39,176 nt of DNA from NCBI GenBank assembly GCA_038063015.1, contig JBBTVX010000014.1, forward strand, positions 1-39,176, in the 5' to 3' direction. Under the pieces are notes generated by a model. That model had not been told where the DNA came from and ran no database searches. It saw only the letters and a list, made by a program, of their open reading frames with translations. The position numbers and the translations under genes were made by a program. Shown here one piece after another: positions 22,072-30,597 of this stretch. How positions within the stretch are numbered: the stretch's first letter is position 1; the number at the start of each line of letters is the position of its first letter. This DNA is from JACPYG01 sp038063015 (GTDB lineage Bacteria > Patescibacteriota > Minisyncoccia > Minisyncoccales > Staskawiczbacteraceae).

Positions 22072-23847
22072 TTGTAATATTGCTTTAATTCTTCTGGTTC
22101 CGCTGGAAGAACTTTCTTCTTTTTGTATTTTAAAATGGCTTAAAATTCCTGTTCTCTCAATATGCGGTCCTCCGCAAATTTCCCTGCTTACTATATTATC
22201 GCCAAAACCCACAGTATAAACCTTAACCTTTTCTCCATATTTAGATTCAAAAACTCCCATAGCTCCAAGATTTTTGGCTTTTTCTAATGTCATTTCTTCA
22301 AAACTTACGGGTAAATCTTTTTCTATTATACCATTTACAAAATTTTCCACATTTTTTATTTGTTCACTGGTCATTTTTTCTTTGTGAAAAAAATCAAACC
22401 GTAATCTTTCGGCTGTAATATTGCTGCCCCTTTGTATCACATGATCGCCCAGCACTTTTCTTAACCCAGCCAACATTAAATGCGCCGCAGTATGCAGTTT
22501 TGTCGTTTCTTCACTTGCATCAGCCAACCCGCCCTTAAACATTCCAGCCGAAGCCGTGCGAGACAATTCTTGATGTTTTTTTAATTCTTCTTTAAATTCA
22601 TTATCATCAATTTTTACTCCTTTTTCTTTCGCCAGCTCTTCTGTCATTTCAATCGGAAATCCATACGACTGATAAAGATTAAATGCATCTTTGCCCGATA
22701 TCAATCCTGTTTTTTTCTCGCTGCGCGAGATCTCGCAAAGCGAGACAAATTCTTTTAATCCGTTCTCCAATGTTTTTTCAAATTTTTCTTCCTCTTGTCG
22801 CGCAATAAAAACAACCCCGCTCTCATTCCTCGCCAATTCCGGGTAAACATCCTTATAAATTCCGACAACTGATTTTATTAAACTAATCAAAAAGCCCTCT
22901 GGTATCTGCAAAACTTTTCCATACCTAATGGCTCTTCTTAATAATCTTCTTAAAATATAACCTCGCTCAATATTTGAGGGCTCAATTCCTTCTGATGCCA
23001 AAAATACTGATGCTTTAATGTGGTCGGCGATAATTCTAAATGATTTTTTATTGTCTTCATATTTTTTCCCGGATAATTCTTCAATTTTTTTGATAATCGG
23101 CAAAAATAAATCTGTCTCATAAACACTTTCTTTTCCGTTTAAAACAGCCAATGTTCTTTCCATTCCCATTCCGGTATCAACGTTTTTTTGTTCAGCTCCC
23201 AAATAATTTCCGTTTTCGTCTTTGACATATTGCATAAAAACATCATTCCAAATTTCAACCCAATTTTTATCTTCTGCATCAAAAACTTCCGGAGCTGGCA
23301 CATCATTTAACTTCCAATAAAACATTTCCGTGTCCGGGCCGCAAGGCCCTGTTTGGCCAGCCGGCCCCCACCAATTATCCTCTTTTGGCAAAAAAGCAAT
23401 TCTTTCTTTTTTTATTCCCAAATTTTCCCAGATTTTTGCCGATTCTTCGTCTTTGGGCGCGTCTTTGTCGCCGGCAAAACAGGAAACCGATAGCCTTTCT
23501 AATGGTATATTTAATTCTTTTGTTAAAAATTCAAAAGACCATTTTATTGCCTCTTCTTTCCAATAATCTCCCAAAGACCAGTTTCCCAGCATTTCAAAAA
23601 AAGTTAAATGTGTGTCGTCGCCAACATTATCAATATCCACGGTTCTTATGCATTTCTGCGCGCTGGCTAATTTTTTTCCAGCATGATGTTTTTCGCCCAA
23701 TAAATATGGCACCAAAGGATGCATCCCGGCTGTTGTAAATAAAACCGTCGGATCGTTTTCCGGAACCAAAGAAGCCGAAGGAATTATTTTGTGCCCCCTT
23801 TTTTCAAAAAAATCCAAAAATTTTGTCCTCAATTCTGAAGAATTCAT
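22069..23847 (-). CDS. alaS: Alanyl-tRNA synthetase, short form without C-Ala domain
   Basis: 592 aa, against about 870 for typical AlaRS. The class II catalytic core (FTTAGMHPLVPYLLG, then TFFEMLGNWSLGDYWKEEAI, then DTGMGMERTLAVLNG) and tRNA-recognition helices are complete. The editing domain has both metal motifs, HTAAH and CGGPH, so Ser/Gly mischarging can be corrected. The C-terminal C-Ala domain is missing. Residues about 368-377 (SLCEISRSE) come from a palindromic repeat in a variable loop. A repeat supplies the stop codon. Confidence 0.95.
   Translation of the reverse strand: MNSSELRTKFLDFFEKRGHKIIPSASLVPENDPTVLFTTAGMHPLVPYLLGEKHHAGKKLASAQKCIRTVDIDNVGDDTHLTFFEMLGNWSLGDYWKEEAIKWSFEFLTKELNIPLERLSVSCFAGDKDAPKDEESAKIWENLGIKKERIAFLPKEDNWWGPAGQTGPCGPDTEMFYWKLNDVPAPEVFDAEDKNWVEIWNDVFMQYVKDENGNYLGAEQKNVDTGMGMERTLAVLNGKESVYETDLFLPIIKKIEELSGKKYEDNKKSFRIIADHIKASVFLASEGIEPSNIERGYILRRLLRRAIRYGKVLQIPEGFLISLIKSVVGIYKDVYPELARNESGVVFIARQEEEKFEKTLENGLKEFVSLCEISRSEKKTGLISGKDAFNLYQSYGFPIEMTEELAKEKGVKIDDNEFKEELKKHQELSRTASAGMFKGGLADASEETTKLHTAAHLMLAGLRKVLGDHVIQRGSNITAERLRFDFFHKEKMTSEQIKNVENFVNGIIEKDLPVSFEEMTLEKAKNLGAMGVFESKYGEKVKVYTVGFGDNIVSREICGGPHIERTGILSHFKIQKEESSSSGTRRIKAILQ
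22716..22745. repeat. Tandem hairpin element inside alaS
   Basis: Two adjacent perfect hairpins: TCTCGC-TGC-GCGAGA (22716-22730) and TCTCGC-AAA-GCGAGA (22731-22745). They differ only in the loop. In the AlaRS frame they encode SLCEISRSE between EFV and KKTGLISGKDAF. Confidence 0.8.
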
Positions 23848-23880
23848 TATTACATTTTACATCAAAAAATATTTTTATGC

Positions 23881-23917
23881 AAAAAAAATAAAAGCGCCGT
23901 ACCCGAAGGTCGTGCGC
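23881..23917 (-). terminator. Terminator of the 101-aa gene
   Basis: On the minus strand GCGC-ACG-ACC, a TTCG tetraloop, GGT-ACG-GCGC (23894-23917) is followed by a long T tract (23881-23893). The stem has a symmetric internal loop. It isolates the cassette from alaS. Confidence 0.7.
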
Positions 23918-23945
23918 AAAAATGGAGAAATGTGCCGATAGCTAA

Positions 23946-24251
23946 TTAGGTGACCCCGGACCATTCGCGCTGTGCCGCTTCCTTGGCCTTCGCCTCTGCC
24001 TCGGCTTCCTGTTTCTGCTGGAGAAGGTCAGCCAGCACCTCGGCGAAAAACGGATCTTCCTCCTCGGCGAGCTCATCACACCGCTCCTGCCACGCCGCGA
24101 TAATTGCGTCGTGATTCTTGGGAATTTTGGTCACCATGATCAGCTGTCCCAAAAAATCAAGGTCCTCTGCATACGAGGTTTCCCCTTGAATCTGATCCAC
24201 GATTGTTTCGTGAAACGGACGCCGCGGTTTTTTTTCTGACGTGCCCGACAT
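23946..24251 (-). CDS. Hypothetical 101-aa acidic helical protein
   Basis: Unrecognised. The start MSGTSEKKPRRPFHETIVDQIQGE is followed by a mostly helical acidic protein (DELAEEEDPFFAEVLADLLQQKQEAEAEAKAKEAAQREW) with a likely C-terminal coiled coil and no membrane segment. The ATG at 24251 has GGAG 7 nt upstream; an open frame extends further up to 24329 but lies in a structured leader. Base composition is strikingly GC-rich beside AT-rich neighbours, with its own leader and terminator. It looks like a foreign or differently evolving cassette between ykuK-like and alaS. Confidence 0.65.
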   Translation of the reverse strand: MSGTSEKKPRRPFHETIVDQIQGETSYAEDLDFLGQLIMVTKIPKNHDAIIAAWQERCDELAEEEDPFFAEVLADLLQQKQEAEAEAKAKEAAQREWSGVT

Positions 24252-24274
24252 ATCTATTCTCCAATGTACTAATC

Positions 24275-24294
24275 GCCACAAATGCCCTTGTGGC
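24275..24294 (-). promoter_or_regulatory. Leader hairpin of the 101-aa gene
   Basis: GCCACAA (24275-24281) pairs with TTGTGGC (24288-24294) around six bases, in a leader of about 70 nt. A second small stem (ATCGG/CCGAT, 24302-24320) lies further upstream. A weak promoter (TTGTTT-17-TATAAA, 24329-24357 on the minus strand) would start this transcript. Confidence 0.5.
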
Positions 24295-24376
24295 AAGGGT
24301 AATCGGAACACAATCCCGATAATTTTCATTTATAACACATAATAAAACAAAAAACAAGGCTAAAAATCGGCCAACG

Positions 24377-24400
24377 AAAAAACGCCGCTTCCGGCGTTTT
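24377..24400 (-). terminator. Terminator after the ykuK-like gene
   Basis: AAAACGCCG (24379-24387) pairs with CGGCGTTTT (24392-24400) and a run of T follows on the minus strand. It closes the tuf-to-ykuK transcript before the 101-aa cassette. Works on both strands in principle. Confidence 0.82.
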
Positions 24401-24434
24401 AGATTGCTTCGTCGCTACGCTCCTCGTAATGAGA
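24401..24434. repeat. CATTGCGAG-type repeat, single arm
   Basis: The minus strand reads CATTACGAGGAGCGTAGCGA then CGAAGCAATCT. The same sequence family forms the outer arms of the composite element at 36030-36180. It abuts the ykuK-like stop codon. Confidence 0.75.
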
Positions 24435-24965
24435 CTATGTATATCGGTCTGCCACAACCGAGGCGGCAAACGACTGCGGTTTTATGCGCGGTTCAAAGCC
24501 ATTGCTTTTTATTAAACCAACAACTTCTTTTACCATTTCTTTTGTTTTGCCTGTCTCTCCAACGTCAGCGTGAATATACTGGAATTGATAATTAAAAGTC
24601 GGTGTGGCTTTGCCAAATTCTTTTTCCAAGGTTTCTCTTAGAGATAATGCTAATTCGCAAGACAAATAAACTTCCTGCAAAATTCTATTTTTCCAATTAA
24701 TATTAGCGAACTTTTTTAAAAAATTATCCGGATAGTGCATTTTTTTTAAAAAAAACCTGCCCCCAGCTCCGGTTCTTAATACAACAATGGCTATTGGAAA
24801 AAATGGCTTGTCTGAAGACGGAGAATCGCACCCCACCACAATATCATAAAAAAATTCAGGCCGCTCCTGAATATAACTATAAATTTCTTTTATGACTCCG
24901 CTAAACTCTATATTGCCTTTACTGGGACTAAAAAAGTATCCGCTGTTTACTATTTCGTCGTTCAT
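24435..24965 (-). CDS. YkuK-like RNase H-fold protein (DUF458)
   Basis: A 176-aa cytosolic protein. YDIVVGCDSPSSDKPFFPIAIVVLRTGAGGRFFL contains the first strand with the conserved Asp of the RNase H-like fold, and YIHADVGETGKTKEMVKEVVGLIKSNGFEPRIKPQSFAASVVADRYT is the family's C-terminal block. YkuK of Bacillus is uncharacterised; ribonuclease H-like activity is only suggested by the fold. It lies 33 nt downstream of tpiA. Confidence 0.75.
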   Translation of the reverse strand: MNDEIVNSGYFFSPSKGNIEFSGVIKEIYSYIQERPEFFYDIVVGCDSPSSDKPFFPIAIVVLRTGAGGRFFLKKMHYPDNFLKKFANINWKNRILQEVYLSCELALSLRETLEKEFGKATPTFNYQFQYIHADVGETGKTKEMVKEVVGLIKSNGFEPRIKPQSFAASVVADRYT

Positions 24966-24998
24966 AATAGTTTATTATTGCAAAAAAACAACGGCTTG

Positions 24999-25760
24999 TC
25001 AATTATGTTCCGTAGCTTGAACATATTCAGCTGATTTTATTATTTTTATAAACTCCCCTGCGTCCAATGATGATCCGCCAACCAATAAGCCACTAGCTCC
25101 TGCTTTTTTTATATAGTCGCCGGAATTTGCGCTTTTTACGCTTCCGCCATAAATAATTCTTATGCTGTCTGCTGTCTGTCTGTTATAAATGCCTGCCAAT
25201 ACTTTTTTAATATATAAAACAGAACTCATTGTTTCGTCTACGGAGCAGTTGTTTCCTGTTCCAATTGACCAAACCGGCTCATAGGCAATGTTTATTTTTT
25301 TTGCGTCATCTTTTGAAATTCCTTTTAATCCCTCTTTCAACTGACTCTCTAAAATATTTGATTTTTTCCCGGCGGCCTTTTCCCCTGCTGTTTCACCAAC
25401 GCAAAAAATAATTTTTAAGCTAGCCGCTAGCGCCTTTTTTATTTTTCTGTTAATAATTTCGTCGGTTTCTTTAAAATGTTTTCTGCGCTCTGAATGGCCG
25501 ACAATCACATAATCAATTTTTAAATCTTTAAGCATTAAAGCGGAAATTTCTCCTGTAAAAGCGCCTTTTTCTTCAAAATAAACATTCTGCGCCCCGAGCG
25601 ATAATCCTTTAATCAATGGTAAAAATACAAAAGGCGGACAGATTACAACCTCCACTCCTTTTATTTTTGACACTCCTTTTTTAATCTTCTCAAAAAGTTC
25701 TTTGACTTCTTTTTGATTCGTTGGATTTAGTTTCCAATTTGCTACAATTAGTGGTTTCAT
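24999..25760 (-). CDS. tpiA: Triosephosphate isomerase
   Basis: 253 aa. It interconverts dihydroxyacetone phosphate and glyceraldehyde 3-phosphate. N8 and K10 (ANWKLN), catalytic H89 (VGHSERR), E161 (AYEPVWSIGTGN) and the phosphate loop IIYGGSVKSANS are present, so it is active by sequence. Other glycolytic genes are not adjacent; its place behind map in a ribosomal operon suggests growth-linked expression. Confidence 0.96.
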   Translation of the reverse strand: MKPLIVANWKLNPTNQKEVKELFEKIKKGVSKIKGVEVVICPPFVFLPLIKGLSLGAQNVYFEEKGAFTGEISALMLKDLKIDYVIVGHSERRKHFKETDEIINRKIKKALAASLKIIFCVGETAGEKAAGKKSNILESQLKEGLKGISKDDAKKINIAYEPVWSIGTGNNCSVDETMSSVLYIKKVLAGIYNRQTADSIRIIYGGSVKSANSGDYIKKAGASGLLVGGSSLDAGEFIKIIKSAEYVQATEHN

Positions 25761-25781
25761 AATTATATTTTATCACAAAAA

Positions 25782-26528
25782 TTAAATTTCTGTTAACACC
25801 CTTGCTCCTTTTTTGGTGACTGCTATCGTGTGCTCAAAGTGAGCTGCCAGCGAGCCGTCTTTGGTAGCGTATCCATATCCGTCTTTGGCCTTTTTAAGGC
25901 GCCAATCTCCCATAGTTACCATGGGCTCTAAACAAATAACCATGCCTTCTTTTAGAATTTCTCCTTTGTGCCTTACGCCAAAGTTTGGAATTTTTGGGTC
26001 TTCGTGAACATCTTTTCCGATGCCGTGTCCGCAAAGGTCTCTAACAACACTTAGACCCTGGTCTTCAACATACCTTTGAATGGTATTTCCAATGTCTCCA
26101 ATTGTGTTGCCAGGCCTGACTTTTTTAATTCCCCTTTTCAGGGCTTTTTTTGTAACTATTATTAATCTTTTTGCTTCAAAAGAAACTTCGCCCACGGCCA
26201 CCGTAACAGCCATATCAGAATTATATCCTTTATAAAAAACGCCTAAGTCCAATCCAATTATATCCCCTTCTTTTAATATTCTTTCAGAAGGAAATCCGTG
26301 AACGATTTCCTCATTTACTGAAGCGCACAAAGAATAAGGAAAGCCGTCATATCCTTTAAATGCTGGTTTTGCTCCGTGTTTTAAAATAAGGGCCTCTGCG
26401 GCCCTGTCTAATTCTATCGTGGTAATTCCCGGCTTAACTAATTTCTCCACTTCGCTTAAAACTGTGGCTAGGATTTTACCAGCCTCTGTCATTATTTCAA
26501 TTTCTTCTGTAGATTTTATTGTTATCAT
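25782..26528 (-). CDS. map: Methionine aminopeptidase, type I
   Basis: 248 aa. Removes the initiator Met from new proteins. Metal ligands are visible in GLDLGVFYKGYNSDMAV (two Asp), GHGIGKDVHEDP (His), CLEPMVT (Glu) and FEHTIAV (Glu). The start overlaps the adk stop by 4 nt, so translation is coupled. The order secY-adk-map is the usual spc end. Confidence 0.96.
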   Translation of the reverse strand: MITIKSTEEIEIMTEAGKILATVLSEVEKLVKPGITTIELDRAAEALILKHGAKPAFKGYDGFPYSLCASVNEEIVHGFPSERILKEGDIIGLDLGVFYKGYNSDMAVTVAVGEVSFEAKRLIIVTKKALKRGIKKVRPGNTIGDIGNTIQRYVEDQGLSVVRDLCGHGIGKDVHEDPKIPNFGVRHKGEILKEGMVICLEPMVTMGDWRLKKAKDGYGYATKDGSLAAHFEHTIAVTKKGARVLTEI

Positions 26529-27217
26529 TTCGCAACTTTTAAAACATCTTTAAAGACATCTGATACTGTTTGCTCCCCGTTAACTTTATTAACAGACAAT
26601 CCTTCTTTTTCAACGCTTTCTAAAACAGGAAAAGTTTGCTCTTTGAAAATTTCTAAACGTTTTTTTATTGTTTCTGGGTCGTCAAGTCCTTTTCTTTTTA
26701 CAAGTTTTGACCCATCTAACGGACACAATGTTAAATTTTCCGTTTCTTTGGTAAATAAGATTGAGTGACGAATTAATTCGCAAATTCTTCTGTTAGAATT
26801 CCTAAAAATTGTTGTTTCGGCTCCTATTTCAAGTAAAATAAATCTTACATTCTCTTGGCCATAAAGCTCCTTCAATAAAGGTATTTCCTTTTCTGCTTCA
26901 TAAACGGTTCTAGGAGAACCTGAAAATATAATAGATTTTCCCACTTCAGCCAATTCTTTTATCTTTTCTATCATTAAAAAAACAACAAAAGGCGGACTAT
27001 TGAGCAATCCCTGTTCCCATCTCTTTTTTTCGTCTTCTACTTTATAATCTTCTCCTTCAATTTTAAAAACTTTTTCCGGGCTTTCGTTTTTAAAACAAGC
27101 CTCTATAACTTTACTTGATTCAAAATGATAATAACCCAACTTATCAGCTAAAAGCTCTGCTTGGGTTCCCTTTCCGGCTCCTGGGGGCCCGAATAAAATA
27201 ATAACTTGTTTTTCCAT
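26525..27217 (-). CDS. adk: Adenylate kinase
   Basis: 230 aa. Equilibrates ATP + AMP with 2 ADP. The P-loop GPPGAGKGTQ (10-19) and SGSPRTVYEAE (normally GFPRT) are seen, and the LID is long (about 130-180) with CPLDGSKLVKRKGLDDPETIKKRL. The AMP site has an unusual ESSKVIEACFK in place of the common TGDMLR, so this is a divergent adenylate kinase, of a type I have met in Parcubacteria. Another nucleoside monophosphate kinase remains possible. Confidence 0.85.
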   Translation of the reverse strand: MEKQVIILFGPPGAGKGTQAELLADKLGYYHFESSKVIEACFKNESPEKVFKIEGEDYKVEDEKKRWEQGLLNSPPFVVFLMIEKIKELAEVGKSIIFSGSPRTVYEAEKEIPLLKELYGQENVRFILLEIGAETTIFRNSNRRICELIRHSILFTKETENLTLCPLDGSKLVKRKGLDDPETIKKRLEIFKEQTFPVLESVEKEGLSVNKVNGEQTVSDVFKDVLKVAK

Positions 27218-27220
27218 ATA

Positions 27221-28498
27221 TTAAAATGTCTCATACTCCCTCATTTGGAGTTGAGCGTTAATTTGACGTAAAGTGTCTAAGACAACGCTTACAACGATTA
27301 AAAGCGATGTGCCACCTATTAAAAAAGTAAATCCCGTAACTCCGGTCATTCCGGCCACAATTGAAGGTAAAACAGCGATTAAACCCAATGATATAGCTCC
27401 TGTAAATAAAACTCTGTTTAAAATGTGTTTTAAAAAATCTGTAGTGGATTTTCCTGGTCTTACTCCGGGAATAAACCCTCCCATTTTTTGCAAATTTTCT
27501 GAAATTGTTTTTGGGTCAAACGTAACTGCTGTATAAAAATAAGTAAAAAGAATAACTAATAAAAAGTATAATACTCCATGCACCCAAACATTATTAAAAA
27601 AAGAGGCGGTGGCGTTGGCAATAGCGCCGACAAACCCTGGAACTCCGCCCAAAAATCCTGCCAGCATTCCTGGAAACAAAAGTATGGAAAGGGCAAAGAT
27701 AATAGGAATAACTCCGGCTGGGTTAACATTTAAGGGCAAATAAGTCGAAACTCCTCCGTACATTTTCATACCTCTCACTCTTTTAGCGTAAGAAACTGGA
27801 ATATTTCTACGAGCTTCTGTAATTAAAACTACTCCGGCAATTATTGCCACCGATAAAACAAAAAACAAAATATAAGAGGGGATTTTAGATGGATCCCAAG
27901 TAACAAATGTTTGAAATATATTTGACGGGAGATTGGCGACAATACCGGCAAAAATCAAAAGAGAAATTCCGTTTCCCATTCCCTGCTCTGAAATAATCTC
28001 TCCGAGCCACATCAAAAACATTGCTCCAGCCGCAATTGTTAAAATTGAACTTAAAAGTGTTAAGGGGTCCAAGGGGGCAATAATTCCCTGTCGTTGAAAC
28101 AAAGTCAGCATTCCATAGCCCTCAAAAATAGCCAAAGGAATTGTTGCTAATCTTGCATATTGATTAAATTTTTGCCGGCCGGCTTCGCCTTCCTCTTTAT
28201 ATAATTTTTCTAATGCCGGAAAAATCATTGTTAAAAGTTGGAATATGATTGTAGCTGTAATATAAGGTCCAAGTCCAAGTAAGACAATAGAAAAATTACT
28301 TAATGCTCCTCCCGAGAATAAATTTAAAAGCCCAAAAACCTGATTTTGGGCAAAAAATTTCCTTAATTCATCAAGCCCAATCCCTGGAATTGGTATATTG
28401 GCCGCTATCCTGAAAACAACAAACAAAAAAATGATAAACAAAAGTTTTTTCCTAAGTTCTTTGTTTTTAAAAAGAAATAATATTTTATCGTACCACAT
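27221..28498 (-). CDS. secY: Protein translocase channel SecY
   Basis: 425 aa with ten hydrophobic segments. ANIPIPGIGLDELRKFF, the plug region, QGMGNGISLLIFAGIV and NPAGVIPIIFA are conserved. It forms the membrane pore for secreted and membrane proteins. It lies 11 nt after rplO, as in other spc operons, and 3 nt before adk. Confidence 0.97.
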   Translation of the reverse strand: MWYDKILFLFKNKELRKKLLFIIFLFVVFRIAANIPIPGIGLDELRKFFAQNQVFGLLNLFSGGALSNFSIVLLGLGPYITATIIFQLLTMIFPALEKLYKEEGEAGRQKFNQYARLATIPLAIFEGYGMLTLFQRQGIIAPLDPLTLLSSILTIAAGAMFLMWLGEIISEQGMGNGISLLIFAGIVANLPSNIFQTFVTWDPSKIPSYILFFVLSVAIIAGVVLITEARRNIPVSYAKRVRGMKMYGGVSTYLPLNVNPAGVIPIIFALSILLFPGMLAGFLGGVPGFVGAIANATASFFNNVWVHGVLYFLLVILFTYFYTAVTFDPKTISENLQKMGGFIPGVRPGKSTTDFLKHILNRVLFTGAISLGLIAVLPSIVAGMTGVTGFTFLIGGTSLLIVVSVVLDTLRQINAQLQMREYETF

Positions 28499-28509
28499 TA
28501 GCTTTTAAA

Positions 28510-28941
28510 TTATTTTATTGCGCCTCCGGCTTTTTCAATTGCTTCCTTGGCTGTTTTTGAAACTTTACAATTTTCAATAATTAATTGCTTTGATAATTTT
28601 CCTCTGCCTAAGAGCTTAACTTTTGGGACTCTTCCCTTTATCATACGAATAATTCCTTTTTTAATCAAATTATCGGGACTTATTACTTCTCCGTTTTTTG
28701 AAATTTTTTCTAATGTATCAATATTAACAACAACAGAATAATCTTCTAAAACAAAACTCCTATATCCTTTTAATTTTGGATACCTTTTAATTAATTCTCT
28801 GATAATCGGCACCATTTTTCTGCCAGCCCTTGAGCTTTGTCCCTTATTTCCTTTTCCGGAATACGTGCCCTTTTTTCCTCCTCTGCCAACTCTTTTTTTT
28901 CTTTTTAATTTATGTTTTGGTTTTAATTCGTGTAACTGCAT
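28510..28941 (-). CDS. rplO: 50S ribosomal protein L15
   Basis: 143 aa. The glycine-rich start KKRVGRGGKKGTYSGKGNKGQSSRAG is typical, and the C-terminal domain (VKLLGRGKLSKQLIIENCKVSKTAKEAIEKAGG) is complete. It follows rpsE at 5 nt; the gene that most bacteria have between them, rpmD (L30), is absent. Confidence 0.96.
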   Translation of the reverse strand: MQLHELKPKHKLKRKKRVGRGGKKGTYSGKGNKGQSSRAGRKMVPIIRELIKRYPKLKGYRSFVLEDYSVVVNIDTLEKISKNGEVISPDNLIKKGIIRMIKGRVPKVKLLGRGKLSKQLIIENCKVSKTAKEAIEKAGGAIK

Positions 28942-28946
28942 TTTTT

Positions 28947-29534
28947 TTAAATTTTAGCTTTTAGTTTCTTCAATGCCTCTATTGTTGCTCTGGCATTATT
29001 AAGTTTATTTTTGGAACTTGAAAGAATCTTTGAAGAAATATTTTTAATGCCTGCTAACTCGCAAATAGCCCTTACGGCTCCTCCAGCAACTAAACCCCTA
29101 CCCTTTTTCTGCGGTTTTAATAAAATCCTTGCTGGTCCCGTTTTTGCCTCTACTTCGTGAGAAATTGTTCCTTCCACAATAATAACATTTACAAAGTTTT
29201 TCTTTGCTTTATTGGTAGCTTTTTCTATAGCTTGAGAAACATCTCTTCCCTTGTCTATTCCTATTCCAATCTTGCCCTTTTTATCGCCTGCAATTACAAC
29301 TGCCCTAAATCTTAAACGTTTACCTCCGCCCGTGACCCTTACAACCCTGGCTAAATCCAAAAGTTTTGATTCAAATCCATCATTGACTTTTTCTCTGCCT
29401 CTAAAACCGCGGCCACCGCCAGAACTGCGATTACCACCGCCAAAACCACGGCTGGCGGGTTTATTATTACTTTCGCCAAAAGGTTTAAAATAAGGCTCCG
29501 TAGTATTTTTCTTTTCTGCTTTTTCTTCTGTCAT
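28947..29534 (-). CDS. rpsE: 30S ribosomal protein S5
   Basis: 195 aa with about 50 extra residues at the N-terminus, rich in Gly, Arg and Asn (GFGGGNRSSGGGRGFRGRE), probably disordered and RNA-binding. The S5 core (LLDLARVVRVTGGGKRLRFRAVVIAGDKKGKIGIGIDKGRDVSQAIEKA) and GRGLVAGGAVRAICELAGIKNI are complete. S5 helps mRNA entry and accuracy. Confidence 0.96.
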   Translation of the reverse strand: MTEEKAEKKNTTEPYFKPFGESNNKPASRGFGGGNRSSGGGRGFRGREKVNDGFESKLLDLARVVRVTGGGKRLRFRAVVIAGDKKGKIGIGIDKGRDVSQAIEKATNKAKKNFVNVIIVEGTISHEVEAKTGPARILLKPQKKGRGLVAGGAVRAICELAGIKNISSKILSSSKNKLNNARATIEALKKLKAKI

Positions 29535-29550
29535 AATTTTTTATTTAAAA

Positions 29551-29910
29551 TTAAAACCTTAAACCTCCTTCTCTTGCTCCATCGGCTAATGCTTTTACCC
29601 TGCCATGAAAAACGACTCCTCCTCTGTCAAAAATAACTCTTTCTATTTTTTGGGCTTGAGCTTTTTGGGCAATCAGTTTACCCACTTCAAAAGCAACTGA
29701 TACTTTGCGAGTCGTTTTTTCGCTTTTTTTCACTTTTACTTCTTTATCTGAAGCTGAAACTAAAACTCTGGCTGCGTCATCGTTAATCAATTGAGCGTAA
29801 ATATGAGATAACGATCTAAAAACGCAAAGACGAGGCCTTTCTTTTGTACCATTTATTCTTGCTCTTATTTTTTTATGGCGCCTGAGGCGTTTTAATTGTT
29901 TTAACAACAT
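29551..29910 (-). CDS. rplR: 50S ribosomal protein L18
   Basis: 119 aa. RARINGTKERPRLCVFRSLSHIYAQLINDD and FDRGGVVFHGRVKALADGAREGGLRF are diagnostic. It binds 5S rRNA. A palindromic repeat fills the space to rplF upstream. Confidence 0.96.
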   Translation of the reverse strand: MLLKQLKRLRRHKKIRARINGTKERPRLCVFRSLSHIYAQLINDDAARVLVSASDKEVKVKKSEKTTRKVSVAFEVGKLIAQKAQAQKIERVIFDRGGVVFHGRVKALADGAREGGLRF

Positions 29911-29919
29911 AACATATTA

Positions 29920-29978
29920 TAATTACTAGCGAGGGAAAAATGAAAATTTATTTTCATTTTAACCGAGCGACGTAATTA
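29920..29978. repeat. GCGAGGG...CCGAGCG palindromic repeat, copy 1
   Basis: The centre AAAATGAAAA/TTTTCATTTT forms a 10-bp stem. GCGAGGG stands on the left, CCGAGCG on the right, and TAATTAC/GTAATTA closes the outside. It fills the rplF-rplR gap. A close copy is at 30985-31046. Confidence 0.78.
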
Positions 29979-29999
29979 CATAAATTGCTTTAGCAATTT

Positions 30000-30551
30000 C
30001 TATTTTTTTGCTGAAACTACTTTTTTACCTTCTTTTCTTCTAATTTTTTCTCCTTGATATTTAATGCCCTTTCCTTTGTATGGCTCGGCTTTCTTGGCTT
30101 TTCTAATTATAGCTGCGATCTGCCCGACTTTTTCTTTGCTTGTGCCAGAAACAATAATCACATTTTTTTCTACTAAAAAATTAATACCTTCTGGTTTTTT
30201 AATCTTAACCGGATTTATAAAACCCACATTTAGAACTAGGTTTTCACCATCAACCATAGCTTTATACCCCACCCCTTCTATCTCTAATCTCTTTTCAAAT
30301 CCTTTGCTTACTCCTTCTACCATATTAAAAATAAGGGCTCTGTATAATCCCCAAAGACCTTTTGCTTTTTTTGATGGATTCTCTTTTTGAGGAGAAATTA
30401 AAATTTCGTTGTCTTTCATTTCTGCTTTAATATCTCTATGTATTTCTATTTGTAATTCTCCTTTAGAACCTAAAACTTTGAGGCTTTGACCCTCAATTTC
30501 CACTTTCACATTTTCCGGTATTTTAATTAATTTTTTTCCTATTCTGCTCAT
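30000..30551 (-). CDS. rplF: 50S ribosomal protein L6
   Basis: 183 aa. SRIGKKLIKIPENVKVEIEGQ at the start and the second domain GLWGLYRALIFNMVEGVSKGFEKRLEIEGVGYKA, ending EPYKGKGIKYQGEKIRRKEGKK, identify L6. It lies near the elongation factor site. Standard length. Confidence 0.96.
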   Translation of the reverse strand: MSRIGKKLIKIPENVKVEIEGQSLKVLGSKGELQIEIHRDIKAEMKDNEILISPQKENPSKKAKGLWGLYRALIFNMVEGVSKGFEKRLEIEGVGYKAMVDGENLVLNVGFINPVKIKKPEGINFLVEKNVIIVSGTSKEKVGQIAAIIRKAKKAEPYKGKGIKYQGEKIRRKEGKKVVSAKK

Positions 30552-30597
30552 AATTTTTATATTTTAGTTATATCAAAAACATCCTTTTCGCGCAATG

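Noticed and set aside
24157..24357. 66-aa frame opposite the 101-aa gene start
   Set aside because: It runs through the hairpin leader and promoter region, has no ribosome binding site and overlaps the better supported gene.
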